NCBI GenBank assembly: GCA_963680875.1
Contig: OY804586.1
Coordinates: forward strand, 48,794,203-48,858,202
Length of the DNA stretch: 64,000 bases
Direction: 5' to 3'
DNA from: Bathymodiolus brooksi
Lineage: Eukaryota; Mollusca; Bivalvia; Mytilida; Modiolidae
The notes below the pieces were generated by a model, which searched no databases, had not been told where the DNA came from, and saw only the letters and a list, made by a program, of their open reading frames with translations. A program made the translations under genes and the position numbers. Shown in pieces: positions 48,395-57,484 of this stretch. Every line of letters begins with the position of its first letter. Positions within the stretch are counted from its first letter, which is position 1.

Positions 48395-48545
48395 GGTTTT
48401 ATGGGTCCAAACTCCCCTCGTAGTAAAATGATGCTGTCATACAAGTGCTTTCCACATGTGATTAAAATGCCAACCCTCACTTATAACTGGACAAACAGCA
48501 TTATCATAAAGAAAACTATAATCTTGAACATTATACATAATATAT
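48395..48545 (-). repeat. Single-copy relative of the 41-bp satellite monomer plus its left flank
   Basis: On the minus strand the order is GTATAATGTTCAAGATTATA, GTGAGGGTTGGCATTTTAAT, GGAAAGCACTTGTATGACAG, then one monomer-like ACTACGAGGGGAGTTTGGAC and CCATAAAACC. This is the same order as 3925-4083, but with one monomer instead of about 640. After it the sequence diverges into AGCTTAAGCTCCCCAC. Confidence 0.85.
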
Positions 48546-48578
48546 AAAATATAATTTATATAATATCTTAACTTTCAG

Positions 48579-48668
48579 AGAAATATTCGGAAGAAAATGT
48601 ACATATTTACTATGGGAAAACGTTTTCAAATTTTATCCAAGATGTTAAAAAGAAAGCGGAGAGCTGCG
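48579..48668 (+). CDS. Candidate 90-bp mini-exon, phase 1-1
   Basis: A branch-point-like CTTAAC and the acceptor AACTTTCAG (AG 48577-48578) are followed by 30 open codons that read KYSEENVHIYYGKTFSNFIQ then DVKKKAESC. They end at GCG|GTTTGT (GT 48669-48670). Both junctions are phase 1, like every other exon in the series, and the frame reaches a stop soon after the donor. The peptide is charged and predicted helical at its C-terminal half. No domain is recognised. It lies between HEPN exon 2 and the next domain exon and may be a linker. A 90-bp window with matching phase can arise by chance, so this remains a candidate until transcript data show it. Confidence 0.4.
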
Positions 48669-49249
48669 GTTTGTATTAACATAGACATATATTTTTTTTT
48701 CATTTAACAGTACATTCAAAATTGTGTAGCAACCTGATGGGAATGTTTCTCAACTTCATCAATATTTCCATAACTTTTTTTTTTTAATGTTTAAAATACA
48801 ATAAGCACAAGCTAAAACAGCAAGTTAATCGGCACTGGAAATAAATATTTAGAGATATTATACCAAGACGACCAGGATGATACAGCCACCCTAATTCTGC
48901 CTCTGAAAATATTGTATTGAAATCTCTGAACAATCTGACTTAGAAAATTTAAAAAAAACCTATAAAACTAGATTACAACACGCAGAACACTTTCTGTCGA
49001 CAAGTATGTTTTTCCAAGTTAATCTTTTGTAAAGGGGAGCAATCATAAATAGACCCGTTGAACAGATCAAGGGAAATGCTATGTGGTTGACATACATGAT
49101 AAACTAGGAAGCAATCATATATCAAAGGAACAGTGCTTTTATTGTTGTTTGAATTTTTTGTTCGTGATTCTCTTCCCATTTTGTGTCTTATACCATCCCT
49201 TGTTTTCATATTTGCCGCTTCAAGAACTCTTCAGAAAAAAAGGGGGGGT
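48669..49249. other. AT-rich intronic sequence, nothing recognised
   Basis: No recognised gene or repeat. Confidence 0.3.
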
Positions 49250-49466
49250 CGTGGTCGTGATTATATGGTAGTTGGATTTATAACTACCTGTGCAGTCAGT
49301 CAGTGCTTATTACTAAGATTGTAAGTTTGAACCCCGTGCATGGCGAGGTATACTCGATACAACATTATGTGATAAAGTTTGTCAGAGACTTGCGACAGGT
49401 TGGTGGTTTTCTGTGACTGCCACGATATAGCTGAAATATTGTTGAAAGTGGTGTTAAATATCATAA
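49250..49466 (+). repeat. tRNA-derived SINE with molluscan core, copy 4
   Basis: The tRNA-like head has ATGGTAGTTGGATTTATAAC and the B-box GTTTGAACCCC. A core follows: ACTCGATACAACATTATGTG, CACGATATAGCTGAAATATT and GTTGAAAGTGGTGTTAAATA. The GTACTCCGGTTTCCTCC part is deleted. Confidence 0.85.
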
Positions 49467-49736
49467 ACGAAACCAAACTAATCATCAACTGTTCAAAGTG
49501 CCCTGTTAGTTTTCTTTTGAATTATATAGTTGAAGGTTATTCTATAAACGTCAAATGCACTCGCTGGGATAAAGATATACGTTTTCATTACAAATCACGT
49601 GACCATGTGCACTCTTTTATAACTAATCGAAAACGACGTATTAAGCGATTTTCTCCCATTATTACGGCGCTTTTACCCAGCTGAACCAGTGGTGGAAAAA
49701 TCTGTAATCCTCTAGAGGATTAAAATGTCTCGTGCC
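49467..49736. other. Sequence up to the hAT insertion, nothing recognised
   Basis: There is one short open frame and no family match. It ends with the target duplication CTCGTGCC (49729-49736). Confidence 0.35.
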
Positions 49737-49856
49737 CAGGGATAGAATTTAAGCAAAAATTTCAACTAGCCAGCAGGACTAGTAGATATAAAAATCAACT
49801 AGTCCCCCAGATATTCTACTAGCCCGACCATCATGGGGACAATTAGCATCAGCTCT

Positions 49857-50190
49857 ATCTGGGTTGTTAATCGCCAGGAAAGATGTCTTAATATCCCCCT
49901 TATTATAAATTATTACATAAACAATTTCTTCTTCAACTGCAGCAGTGTCAGTACATCCATCACAAATTACAGAAATGTATTTTGATTCATTAATCTGATC
50001 CACTAGTTTTTGTTTTTCAGTCTTTAAATAGCAATGTAATGTGCAAAGCTAACGACTTGTTTTTCATTTCTATATATTTTCCCAATGTCAACACCTTATA
50101 ATTTCATCAAGTTCACACATCCATATAAAGTCTGTGAATGGACGTCTCTTTTTTATCAAAGCAAGGACATTGCTAAGTAAATTTTCTTTT
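49857..50190 (-). pseudogene. hAT (ZNF862-like) transposase fragment
   Basis: The minus strand reads NVLALIKKRRPFTDFIWMCE near 50150 and ESKYISVICDGCTDTAAVEE near 49960, then IVYVIIYNKG. These are recalled as the conserved part of ZNF862/KRAB-related hAT transposases: the 'SDGSTD' block with a catalytic Asp, here CDGCTD. Translation needs a frame change and crosses a stop near 50090, and nothing recognisable of the C-terminal dimerisation domain remains. It lies within the hAT element at its left end, as expected for a decayed transposase. Confidence 0.72.
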
Positions 50191-50814
50191 TCCGATTTTT
50201 TACCCAACTGACCTTAGATGCTGCTCTGAAGTTTCATGGGAAATCACAAATTCCAGCTTGAAGTTGGAAGACCCCGTCACAAAGACTGCCTTTTTGTCTA
50301 ATTCGGAAGAAGCATATTCTCATATCCGAACATCCGGGTATTTAATAATTCATTGGGTGAGGTCAGCAGGAATCCTCTAGATTTTACCTAGATTCCAATG
50401 GAAAATTTGAATTTTATTTTCCTAATTTAAAATAAACCCGTCTGATATAAATTGACGAAAATCAAACTAGATATCTGATTTAGTGTCTATAAGGACCACA
50501 GGTGATTTTAATTAAAATATTTAACTTCTGTTGGAAGATAGCGAATAAATTAATATGCATTGGAGTCTATGTAGAATCCCGAGAATTTTGCTTGGCTTAG
50601 CCTCAAATATTTTCTTCATCTCAAAATTGATAATCATTGATTGGTCAATTACATTGTGTGATGTCACTCCGAAATCGAGAATTGTATGCAAACTGAACAT
50701 GTCATTCGGTCTATTTCACTGTTGTGAACTAACCAGTTGCGGTTTTTCTGCCAGCTTGTTTGAAATTTCCTTTTTCTTTTGATCTGATCATAAGTTAAAA
50801 AATCAATACCGTAT

Positions 50815-51545
50815 GGTTTGGGAGTCAGAGTTAAACGAATTTGTGATGATAAGGAGGAGTATGAAAAGGAGAGAAGTAAGATAAAAGAGAGATTAACACA
50901 ACGAGGATACAACTCTAATCTGATAGAAAAACAACTGTTGAAAGTGGATGAGCTCGATCGAAAGGAAACTTTAAAATACAGAAAGAAACACAAGAATAAA
51001 AAAATGGATAGAGTTCCCCTGATTTTAACCTATAGTCGTGCTTTACCTGACATCGGAAAAATTCTTAGTAGTCACCAAAAGATAATAAAGAAATCACCCC
51101 AACTAAGAAAAATATTTAAGGATCAGCCTCTTTGTTCATTTAGAAGGGATAAAAATCTTGCCGATATCATGGTCCACCAAAAGACTGCAAAAGTATTAAA
51201 GAAGAACCCATTGCCAGAATCAAGACTACAAGGAAAATGTGGACGAAAAGGTGTCATCTGTGAAAAAAGTTTTAGGGGAGAATTGAAAACAAGATCCCCG
51301 GAAGAGTTATTAAGATCAATAAGAAAATAAACTGCAGAACATCAAATGTAGTTTATGCGGTGCACTGTAAAAAATGTAAGCACATAGTTTATGTTGGTGA
51401 AACAGAAACAATGTTAAAGGATCGGATACAAAATCATCTTTCTTATATCAGAACATTTAAAAAAATAAGAAAAAATAACACAATATATAGACAGACCCGT
51501 GAATCACTGTGTATTAAAATGTGTAACACTCAACAAGAGGGTATA
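50815..51545 (+). pseudogene. Penelope-like element: reverse transcriptase C-terminus plus GIY-YIG domain, broken
   Basis: The first part, 50818-51330, reads RICDDKEEYEKERSKIKERL, LKYRKKHKNKK, RVPLILTYSRALPDIGKILS and LCSFRRDKNLADIMVHQ, then CGRKGVIC. That order matches the region between the reverse transcriptase and the endonuclease of GIY-YIG Penelope-like elements (and of Neptune-type relatives). A +1 frameshift near 51325 leads into INCRTSNVVYAVHCKKC, VYVGETETMLKDRIQNH and a premature end. The GIY-YIG start is VYVGET. The catalytic domain core of the reverse transcriptase upstream is missing, so it is a 5'-truncated insertion. It lies within the hAT element, nested. Confidence 0.75.
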
Positions 51546-51716
51546 AACAAAAGAAAATAATTAGTCTAACAGGTCTTAGATTACACAAAGTTTGATCTTG
51601 AGCTTTGTGTATTTTATTTATTCATAATGTTCAGGATTATTTTTAGTAATTTTTTTACGACGTCATAATAACACGATTAGATGTCTTGTTGTTTTTTTGT
51701 ATCTCTAAGCAGTTTA

Positions 51717-51765
51717 TGTTTTGCAACTGACGAAGACGGAAGTGCCGTCGAAAATTTTTGCAACA
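51717..51765 (+). ncRNA. Hammerhead-like core candidate in the Penelope 3' region
   Basis: It has CTGACGA at 51726, then A, then GACGG-AAGTG-CCGTC, then GAAA. This has the order of a hammerhead core: CUGANGA, helix II, GAAA. The flanks TTTTGCAA and TTGCAACAC could pair as helix I. One extra A precedes helix II and no convincing helix III or cleavage triplet is seen. Hammerhead ribozymes are known in Penelope-like elements, which is why it is noted. It is weak. Confidence 0.25.
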
Positions 51766-51822
51766 CTTTGTTTAAATGTATAAAATATAATCTCCATGAA
51801 GAAATGTTTTGTTTTAATGTAA

Positions 51823-51960
51823 AAGAAAACTAAATATAAAAAAATTACGACCGCTTACTGGTCAAAAAAAATGTCAGAAGCTTACCAACTACATGAAATG
51901 TATACCTTTTAGTTCAATTGTCCAGTAATCGGTCGTAATTCTTTTTATATCTAGTTTCTT
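51823..51960. repeat. Inverted repeat with ~39-bp arms
   Basis: AAGAAAACTAAATATAAAAA with TTACGACCGCTTACTGG (51823-51861) pairs with CCAGTAATCGGTCGTAA and the following TTCTTTTTATATCTAGTTTC TT (51922-51960), with about five mismatches. The loop is about 60 bp. It lies within the hAT element. Confidence 0.85.
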
Positions 51961-52574
51961 TATTAATTATTCTGTGCGGTCCTGCAATATCATGGTCGCT
52001 CCACAATGGAAGTCGAATATTTCTGGGGACGTCACAAAAGTATGGTTTAGTGAAGTATGATCGTCTGCTCTCTAATAAATGATGCGGCGAAGAAACTATT
52101 AGGTAGGTCTCTATCCATAAATGCCGCAAAGGTCAAGCGAAAACCGTACATGAAAAAATAAACCGATTTGTTTACATTTGTGCCGAAAAATGCATTGGAA
52201 GCCTTCTCTTTATTATAACAGTGACACTATTTTTTTTCTACATTGTCATTGACCCTACATTTTATTCATTGAACGTCGAGTGCCTGTGGTACAGCGTAGG
52301 CAAACACAGTACATGTAATATGAATGACTAATTATGATTTTCAATTATGTCATTAAAATTAATGATATGGAAACATTAATTTACAATTTGAAATTTTAAC
52401 TAGCCCATCGGACTAGTTTCTAAGAGAGTTCTTCTAGCCCGAGGCTGATTTTACTAACTTCGGGCTAGCGGACCAGCGTTAATTTCGTGCCCTGCTCGTG
52501 CCTGTCCCTGCATGTTGTCAAATCGGTAATTTTGAAGGATTTTGAAATTAAGTGTGTTAAATAATGGGAGAAAC

Positions 52575-52656
52575 AAATTCTTCTTCAGTTGCTCATGTGA
52601 GTTACGATATTTCTCCACTCTCGAGAGTTAAATTAAAAATTTTAACCACTCATTTA
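52575..52656. mobile_element. Left part of a foldback element split by the Gypsy insertion
   Basis: The arm 52575-52632 (AAATTCTTCTTCAGTTGCTC ... CTCTCGAGAGTTAAA) is complementary to the right arm that begins TTTAACTCT at 52653 and resumes at 58239-58290. The 20-bp loop is 52633-52652. The pre-insertion foldback would be about 130 bp. Confidence 0.85.
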
Positions 52657-52661
52657 ACTCT

Positions 52662-52862
52662 ATAGTAAATTAGCACTACTTACTATTTGCTACTGACAAT
52701 GCTTCAGTACTTCTATGCTTCAATATGGTAATTCTTCTGGTTATCTATTTTGCTTGTGGCTAGTTCAATGGTGTGTCTCGTTGTGGTCAAGCGTGGGTAT
52801 TTTCTGGTGCATCATGGATGCTCTTCGGGACTCCTCGGCCCCATCCCCCACGATTCACTACA
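52662..52862 (-). repeat. Gypsy 3' LTR (201 bp)
   Basis: It matches 58041-58238 over nearly its whole length (ATAGTAAATTAGCACTACTT ... CACGATTCACTACA). On the element's strand it starts TGTAGTGAATCG. The outer target duplication is ACTCT at 52657-52661. It differs from the other LTR at about ten positions plus a small indel near CAATGGTG. Confidence 0.88.
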
Positions 52863-52876
52863 CTCTTCCCCGTTTT
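52863..52876 (-). promoter_or_regulatory. Polypurine tract of the Gypsy element
   Basis: On the minus strand, AAAACGGGGAAGAG directly precedes the LTR start TGTAGTG. This is the expected site for plus-strand DNA priming in an LTR retrotransposon. Confidence 0.8.
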
Positions 52877-53229
52877 ATCTTAGAGGACCCCGGACTACAG
52901 CCACCGGGAAACCCCCAGAAACAAGGGGCCATCCGGGATGTAATGACAAATCCAAAGATCACCCTAGGGCTCTCAAGAGGCGAATAAAGCCTCCACAAGA
53001 CCTAAGCTTCCGATATCCATGGGACAGCATTTCTAGGAGTCACAAGACTAGCAAATTATGTATGCTACACACTAGACCCTGTGGCACCCCCTATACCCAC
53101 AATGCACCAACTATGTTTTTTTATATCCCCTTAAGAAAACCTTCTCGTCACTATCCATAAAATCCTTCCCCCCAAGTATCATTAAATAATAAATATATTG
53201 TTGTGATGGGTGGATCAATTCAGAGATCC

Positions 53230-53360
53230 ATTTATCAAGATTTGATTCAACCTCTTCAAGGATGAAGAGTGAAGATGCCAAAACATTTGATTCGACTTCT
53301 TCAAGGAAATACTTTCCTGAATGACACTATGCCGAGGATGAAGAGTGAAGATGCCAAAAT
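53230..53360. repeat. Local duplications in the remnant 3' part of the Gypsy element
   Basis: GATGAAGAGTGAAGATGCC occurs at about 53262 and 53337, and TTTGATTC(A/G)AC(C/T)TCTTCAAGGA at about 53237 and 53287. This is where RNase H and integrase would be expected. The sequence appears scrambled rather than coding. Confidence 0.7.
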
Positions 53361-53499
53361 CAGAAGAGTGGTAAAAGTATATTTGTTGCAAAAATTAACG
53401 AGTGAGGGAAGCCAGAGAATTAAAAGAGGGGGAAGCCAGAGAATGATTGCCTTGTATAAGCAGAAGTGTCTAAAAGCTAAGCCTTCAAGCAAAAGTAAT

Positions 53500-54868
53500 T
53501 CTCCTACAAAATGGAATAAAAAGATGAGAACCTCCTTTTTATTCTTAGGCCTTGACCAGTCTTCTATGTCTTTGATATACCCTGGCCCGATGTGCATTCC
53601 TCTAGGTCCAACTACTCTACCAAGGAACTCCACTTCCTTCTGAAACAGTTCACATTTTTTGGACTTCAATTTTAGCCCATACTCCCTAAACCTAACCAAT
53701 ACCGCCCTTAGGTTGGCCAGGTGCCCCTCGAAATCCTTTCCCAGGACCAGGATATCGTCTAGGAAAGCCAGAACCACTTTCCAATTAAAACCCCTGAGCA
53801 CCAGGTTGATGACTCTCGCATAAGTGGCGGGGGGTTACATAACCCAATTTAAGCCATTCTAGCGAACTCAAACAACCCGTATTTAGTAATAAATGCTGTT
53901 TTGGAGCAATATTCAGGTTTGATTTTCACCTGCCAATATGCTGAATTGGCGTCCAGTTTGGAATACCATACATTCCCAGCTAAAGTGTCAAGACACTCGT
54001 CCACTAAGGGCAATGGGAACACATCCTTGGTGGTGAGAGCATTTAAGGCCCGGTAGTCCACACACCACCATAGAGACCCACATCGTTTCCGGATAAGAAC
54101 CGGAGCCGATGCCCACTCAGACACCGATGGCCGGATCACCCCCGCACCCAACATTTTCTTTAATTGGGTCTCTTCTTCTCCCGCAAACCCCAAGGGTGTA
54201 CGCCTATTTCTTTGTTTTACTGGGCGATTGGTTCCAGTGTCAATCCCATGCTGGATTGTATTAAATTGCCCCAAGTCGAACTCACTCTTAGCAAACACAT
54301 CTTCAAACTCACATAATAACTCACTAAGCTGTGTCTGCTCCTGCCCATTCAGCTCCCCTTTGGATTTTTCAAAGAGGTTAGTCAAATGTTCGGGAATTTC
54401 CCGTTTTCTATTCTCTTGACCCTCCTGTTCCGCAACCTCTACCTTTTGTATTCCAACGGGCTCCACCTTCGAACACACCTCTTCTGCATAGGTCAATACT
54501 TCCCCCTTTTCCAATTCTACATAGTGATCGGATAGGTTAATCAAAAAAAGCACTGGATTGTCATCCCCCTTATGCAATGTCCGAGGTATTAATATCTCAC
54601 CCTTGGTGGCTGCCTTTACTATATACTCCCCTGCCATAGACTCACTCGGCTGTGCCCCCACTCTCAAGACTGAATTAGGGGGTACCTTACACCCCTTGAC
54701 TAGGGACACCCCTGTCTCCTTCTCGTTAACTAAAGGACTTCCTGTTCCTAAGCTCATGGGTATTACCTCCCCTGCTATCTGTAGTTCCTTTTCTTTGAGA
54801 TGTAGGGACACCCCATTAGCCTCTAAAAAGTCTAAGCCCAGTAACATATCCTCCTCTATTGGGGCCAC
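53500..54868 (-). pseudogene. Gypsy reverse transcriptase (pol), broken
   Basis: The upstream part, 54868-53849, begins MAPIEEDMLLGLDFLEANG, the protease-to-RT linker. It continues with PVKQRNRRTPLGFAGEEETQ, VIRPSVSEWASAPVLIRK, CVDYRALNALTTKDVFPLPL and WYSKLDANSAYWQV; the Asp in KLDAN is the first catalytic residue. It stops after EFARMA at about 53850. The next motif, FLDDILVLG (catalytic DD, replacing the usual YxDD), is in another frame in 53801-53500, followed by KLKSKKCELFQKEVEFLGRVV and SRPKNKKEV. Homology ends at about 53530. Missing RNase H and integrase, a stop plus frameshift at about 53830-53850 and the frame change before 54868 all show decay. Confidence 0.88.
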
Positions 54869-55460
54869 GTAGATTTCTACTGAGAACTACTTGGAAAGGG
54901 CCGGCAATATACCCATTCATCTGCATTCCCTTTCCTGCTGTGTTCATAACCACTTCCTTACGGATTGGCGGGGCAGGATCCAATGATTTGTAGAATTCCT
55001 CGGACACCAGTGTGACCTGTGCTGCTGTATCTACTACAGCTTGTAACTGCATGCCTTGTACCTCTACTGGGACCATAAACATTACCCCATTTGATAGCTT
55101 GAGCACCGTTACTGCTCCGTCTTCTTCCTAATCAGTATCAACATCCCCTATATTATCCTCTGCCCCCTTCTCATCTTCCTCCATGGACTCGTCCGTGTCC
55201 CTACCTACTGGGTTGTTTTCCTCCTCTACTGACTCCTCACTTGAGGACTCATACCCCTGACTCGCACCTTCCTTTTTGACCCGTCCCTCCGGACTACTGG
55301 AATCCGGAGGGTACCCTAATTCCCTTTTTACCCCCTGGAGATTATCCTGCTGATCCTTCTCCTCTATGTTCCATGTGGGAGGTGATACCTCTATATTTAC
55401 TTCTTCCCCCTCTTTTAATTCTTTGAGACCTTGTATATTGGCAATAAGGGGTTGGGTCAA
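54816..55460 (-). pseudogene. Gypsy acidic linker and aspartic protease, broken
   Basis: The 55460-55128 part is acidic and Ser/Glu-rich (SSSEESVEEENNPVGRDTDE). One stop codon at about 55125 interrupts the same frame, which continues as AVTVLKLSNGVMFMVPVEVQ and LQAVVDTAAQVTLVSEEFYK. The D-T-A triad of VVDTAAQ stands at the protease active site, where D-T/S-G is usual. The flap and the LGLDFL segment follow in another frame from 54868, so there is a frameshift near 54880. Confidence 0.82.
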
Positions 55461-55519
55461 GCCTTGCGAGTTGCCCCTTTGGGGTTTAAAGCCTCCTTAT
55501 TGTCCTGAAAAGACACTCG

Positions 55520-56380
55520 TTACTCCGCTGTTGGAAATCCCAAACTTGGGCACTCCCTCATGAAGTGTCCCATGACCCCACAGTGGTAGCATCCCTGTTT
55601 GTCCCCCTTTCTGGGGGATGGACTTCGTGATTGTGCTCTATACCTATCTATTAAATTTTTCTTAACCTCTGCCATCATGGCTGCCATTTGAGTCGAGAGT
55701 GCTGTTAGGTTGGACTTTATCTCACTCATTTCCTTTCCCTGTGCCGACAGTACTTCTCCCATTTCTCTCTCCAAACTCTTCTCTGCTACCCGGTCAGCCC
55801 CTATTACGCAAGCCCTGGCTTCTCCCCCGTAGTGAGGCCCTGGAGATACCTGCTTCACTCCCCTTCGAGGATTGCGCCCAAATATAGCCTGATAGTTATG
55901 TTGGAACCACCGCATTTTGTCTATAGCCTCTTCGATGTTTTTAGGTCGGATATTGGAAGGATAACTTCCGGTCTCTTTATCTGATGCCCCCTGGCAGAGC
56001 CTCACCACTGCTTGTTGGTACATGTGCGTTTCGGGTAAATCTCTAAACGCTCTAGTGGCTAGGGATAAGACCCGATCCGCCCAGTCCTCCAGGAGTTCAT
56101 CCAGAGTCTGGCGGGCATTATTGAATTGGACCTGGGCCGTTTCTGGGAGTTATCGAAAATCAAACCGTTTTTCTAGTTTCCGTATGAGGTCCATGTATGC
56201 CATATCCTGGTTGCGCTCAACCAAGAGGGCATAGTACTCACTGGCTTTACCATCCAGGCACCAGCACAACTGGTCCCTGTATTCCCCTTCTGTCCATTCA
56301 CTAACTTCTGCATAATGGGAAAATGTAGCATAGAAGGCTTTCCAGTTTGATTTACCATCAAACTTTAAGGACATCGGCAA
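55520..56380 (-). pseudogene. Gypsy Gag capsid and zinc knuckle, one nonsense codon
   Basis: The capsid part (MPMSLKFDGKSNWKAFYATF, SHYAEVSEWTEGEYRDQLCW, YMDLIRKLEKRFDF) resembles the retrotransposon Gag family. A single TAA at 56148-56150 interrupts it. The same frame continues as LPETAQVQFNNARQTLDELL and YQQAVVRLCQGASDK. A coiled-coil-like SLEREMGEVLSAQGKEMSEI follows, and a CCHC knuckle, CYHCGVMGHFMREC (C-x2-C-x4-H-x4-C), lies near 55570. The Gag is otherwise intact in length. It binds element RNA and forms the particle in functional relatives. Confidence 0.88.
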
Positions 56381-56736
56381 ACTAACACTCTTCCCTTCAT
56401 ACTCCTCCCTTCTTCCACATCCGCTAGGGGTTTCGGGTTCTCTTCTGGGGATGTACCTAGGCCTGTTCCCACTACCCTGTAACCTGGGAGTATATGGGTT
56501 TATTCCTCCTGGACCTTCAGGGTCCTCCCCACTTGGGTGGAATTGTCCCCTTTCCCTCTTCCCCTTATACTCCTCTCTCCTTTCGATGTTTCTAGGGGTT
56601 TCATGTTCCCTTCCTAGGGTATGCCTCGTTCTACCTCAACTCTCCCTCATCAAGGTGTTAGGATGTTCCCTAATCCACCCCCTCCGGTGTTCCTCGGAGG
56701 GGAACAACGACCCCCCTTTCCTGCCAAACATTTTCT

Positions 56737-57250
56737 CTATGGGACGGGCCTACTGCTCGGCACATTCATTTCACCTTTATAATCCTGTGTCTCTTTACCC
56801 TTCTTACTGGCTAATACCCCACCATGGGGAAGACCTGGTCCCCTAGGCAACGCATAACCAGCACGTATGTCTGAGTCTCTAATATGCAAGTCGTGCATAT
56901 ATGCCCGATCCCTCTCATCGCTGCTCGATTCCAACTCAAAATCGTAACGATGCGTTCTTCGAACTGATGGCGACTTCGATTGTCCCGGAGCTGATTTACT
57001 TTTATATCCCCCTGGGGTTGGTCTCTCTATGAAAGTTGCATCCAGCTCGCTATACTCGTCTTCATATCTCTCGGGTGACTGACTGTTGCCACCAGTCCCC
57101 TTCCTGCTTACTGTGATAGGACTTTCCCCCTGTTGATGGGACTCTGTCAAATTGACCCCTATCCTTCCCCCTTCCTTTTAAGTGGCCCGGTCCTGTCCCC
57201 TCCCACTTCTCTACTAACTGGTCAACACTCATAACCCTTTCCCTGTGTCG
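56737..57250 (-). pseudogene. Gypsy N-terminal Gag-linker region
   Basis: The minus strand around 57230 reads LMSVDQLVEKWEGTGPGHLK in one frame and then, after a frame change near 57160, a Ser/Pro/Gly-rich low-complexity stretch (SPERYEDEYSELDATFIERP, FELESSSDERDRAYMHDL). It lies between the helix-hairpin-helix ORF and the capsid, is hydrophilic and likely disordered, and has no recognised domain. Coordinates are approximate. Confidence 0.55.
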
Positions 57251-57265
57251 TTCATATAGGGATCC

Positions 57266-57484
57266 TTATCCCTCTTTATCTTCAAAAGAGGTAAAATCCA
57301 AGCAATTAATCAGCTGTGGGGTTAGACTGAGGTATGGCACCTGATTTAGGTCTTCAAGTTCTAAATCCCCTTTGGCTTCTCTCAATTCTAAAATCTTATC
57401 TGCCCCTTTCGCCCCTATCCCAGGTAATGACATCAGCTCCTTGATGGAACAAACATTTATCAAAACGCACGTCATTATTAACAA
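57266..57484 (-). CDS. Helix-hairpin-helix N-terminal ORF of the Gypsy element
   Basis: This 72-codon frame reads INVCSIKELMSLPGIGAKGA, then DKILELREAKGDLELEDLNQ and VPYLSLTPQLINCLDF. The block L-x2-L-P-G-I-G-x3-A-x2-I-L-x2-R is a helix-hairpin-helix of the ComEA type, a non-specific DNA-binding fold. A related N-terminal module occurs, as I recall, in other invertebrate Gypsy Gag proteins, so it is probably the original start of Gag, separated from the rest by a stop or frameshift. It could bind the element's DNA or RNA. It lies about 560 bp inside the 5' LTR. Confidence 0.65.
   Translation of the reverse strand: MLIMTCVLINVCSIKELMSLPGIGAKGADKILELREAKGDLELEDLNQVPYLSLTPQLINCLDFTSFEDKEG

Larger units (their letters stand above)
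49737..52494. mobile_element. hAT transposon (2.76 kb) with 8-bp target duplication
   Basis: The left end is CAGGGATAGAATTTAAGC and the right end, read inward, is CAGGGCACGAAATTAACGC. Both are CAGGG-type hAT termini. An exact 8-bp duplication, CTCGTGCC, flanks it at 49729-49736 and 52495-52502, as hAT insertion requires. Both ends carry subterminal ACTAG / CTAGCCCG motifs. The interior holds a broken minus-strand transposase (49857-50190) and a plus-strand Penelope-like fragment (50815-51545), so the element is no longer autonomous. Preservation of the target duplication suggests a fairly recent insertion. Confidence 0.9.

Noticed and set aside
52715..53160. Plus-strand frames of 90-136 codons over the Gypsy 3' LTR
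   Set aside because: They lie across an LTR and the polypurine tract, antisense to the element, with no family resemblance.
54558..54872. Plus-strand open frames opposite Gypsy pol (also 53269, 55366, 55699, 56022, 56451)
   Set aside because: They are antisense shadows of the minus-strand Gag and Pol frames.
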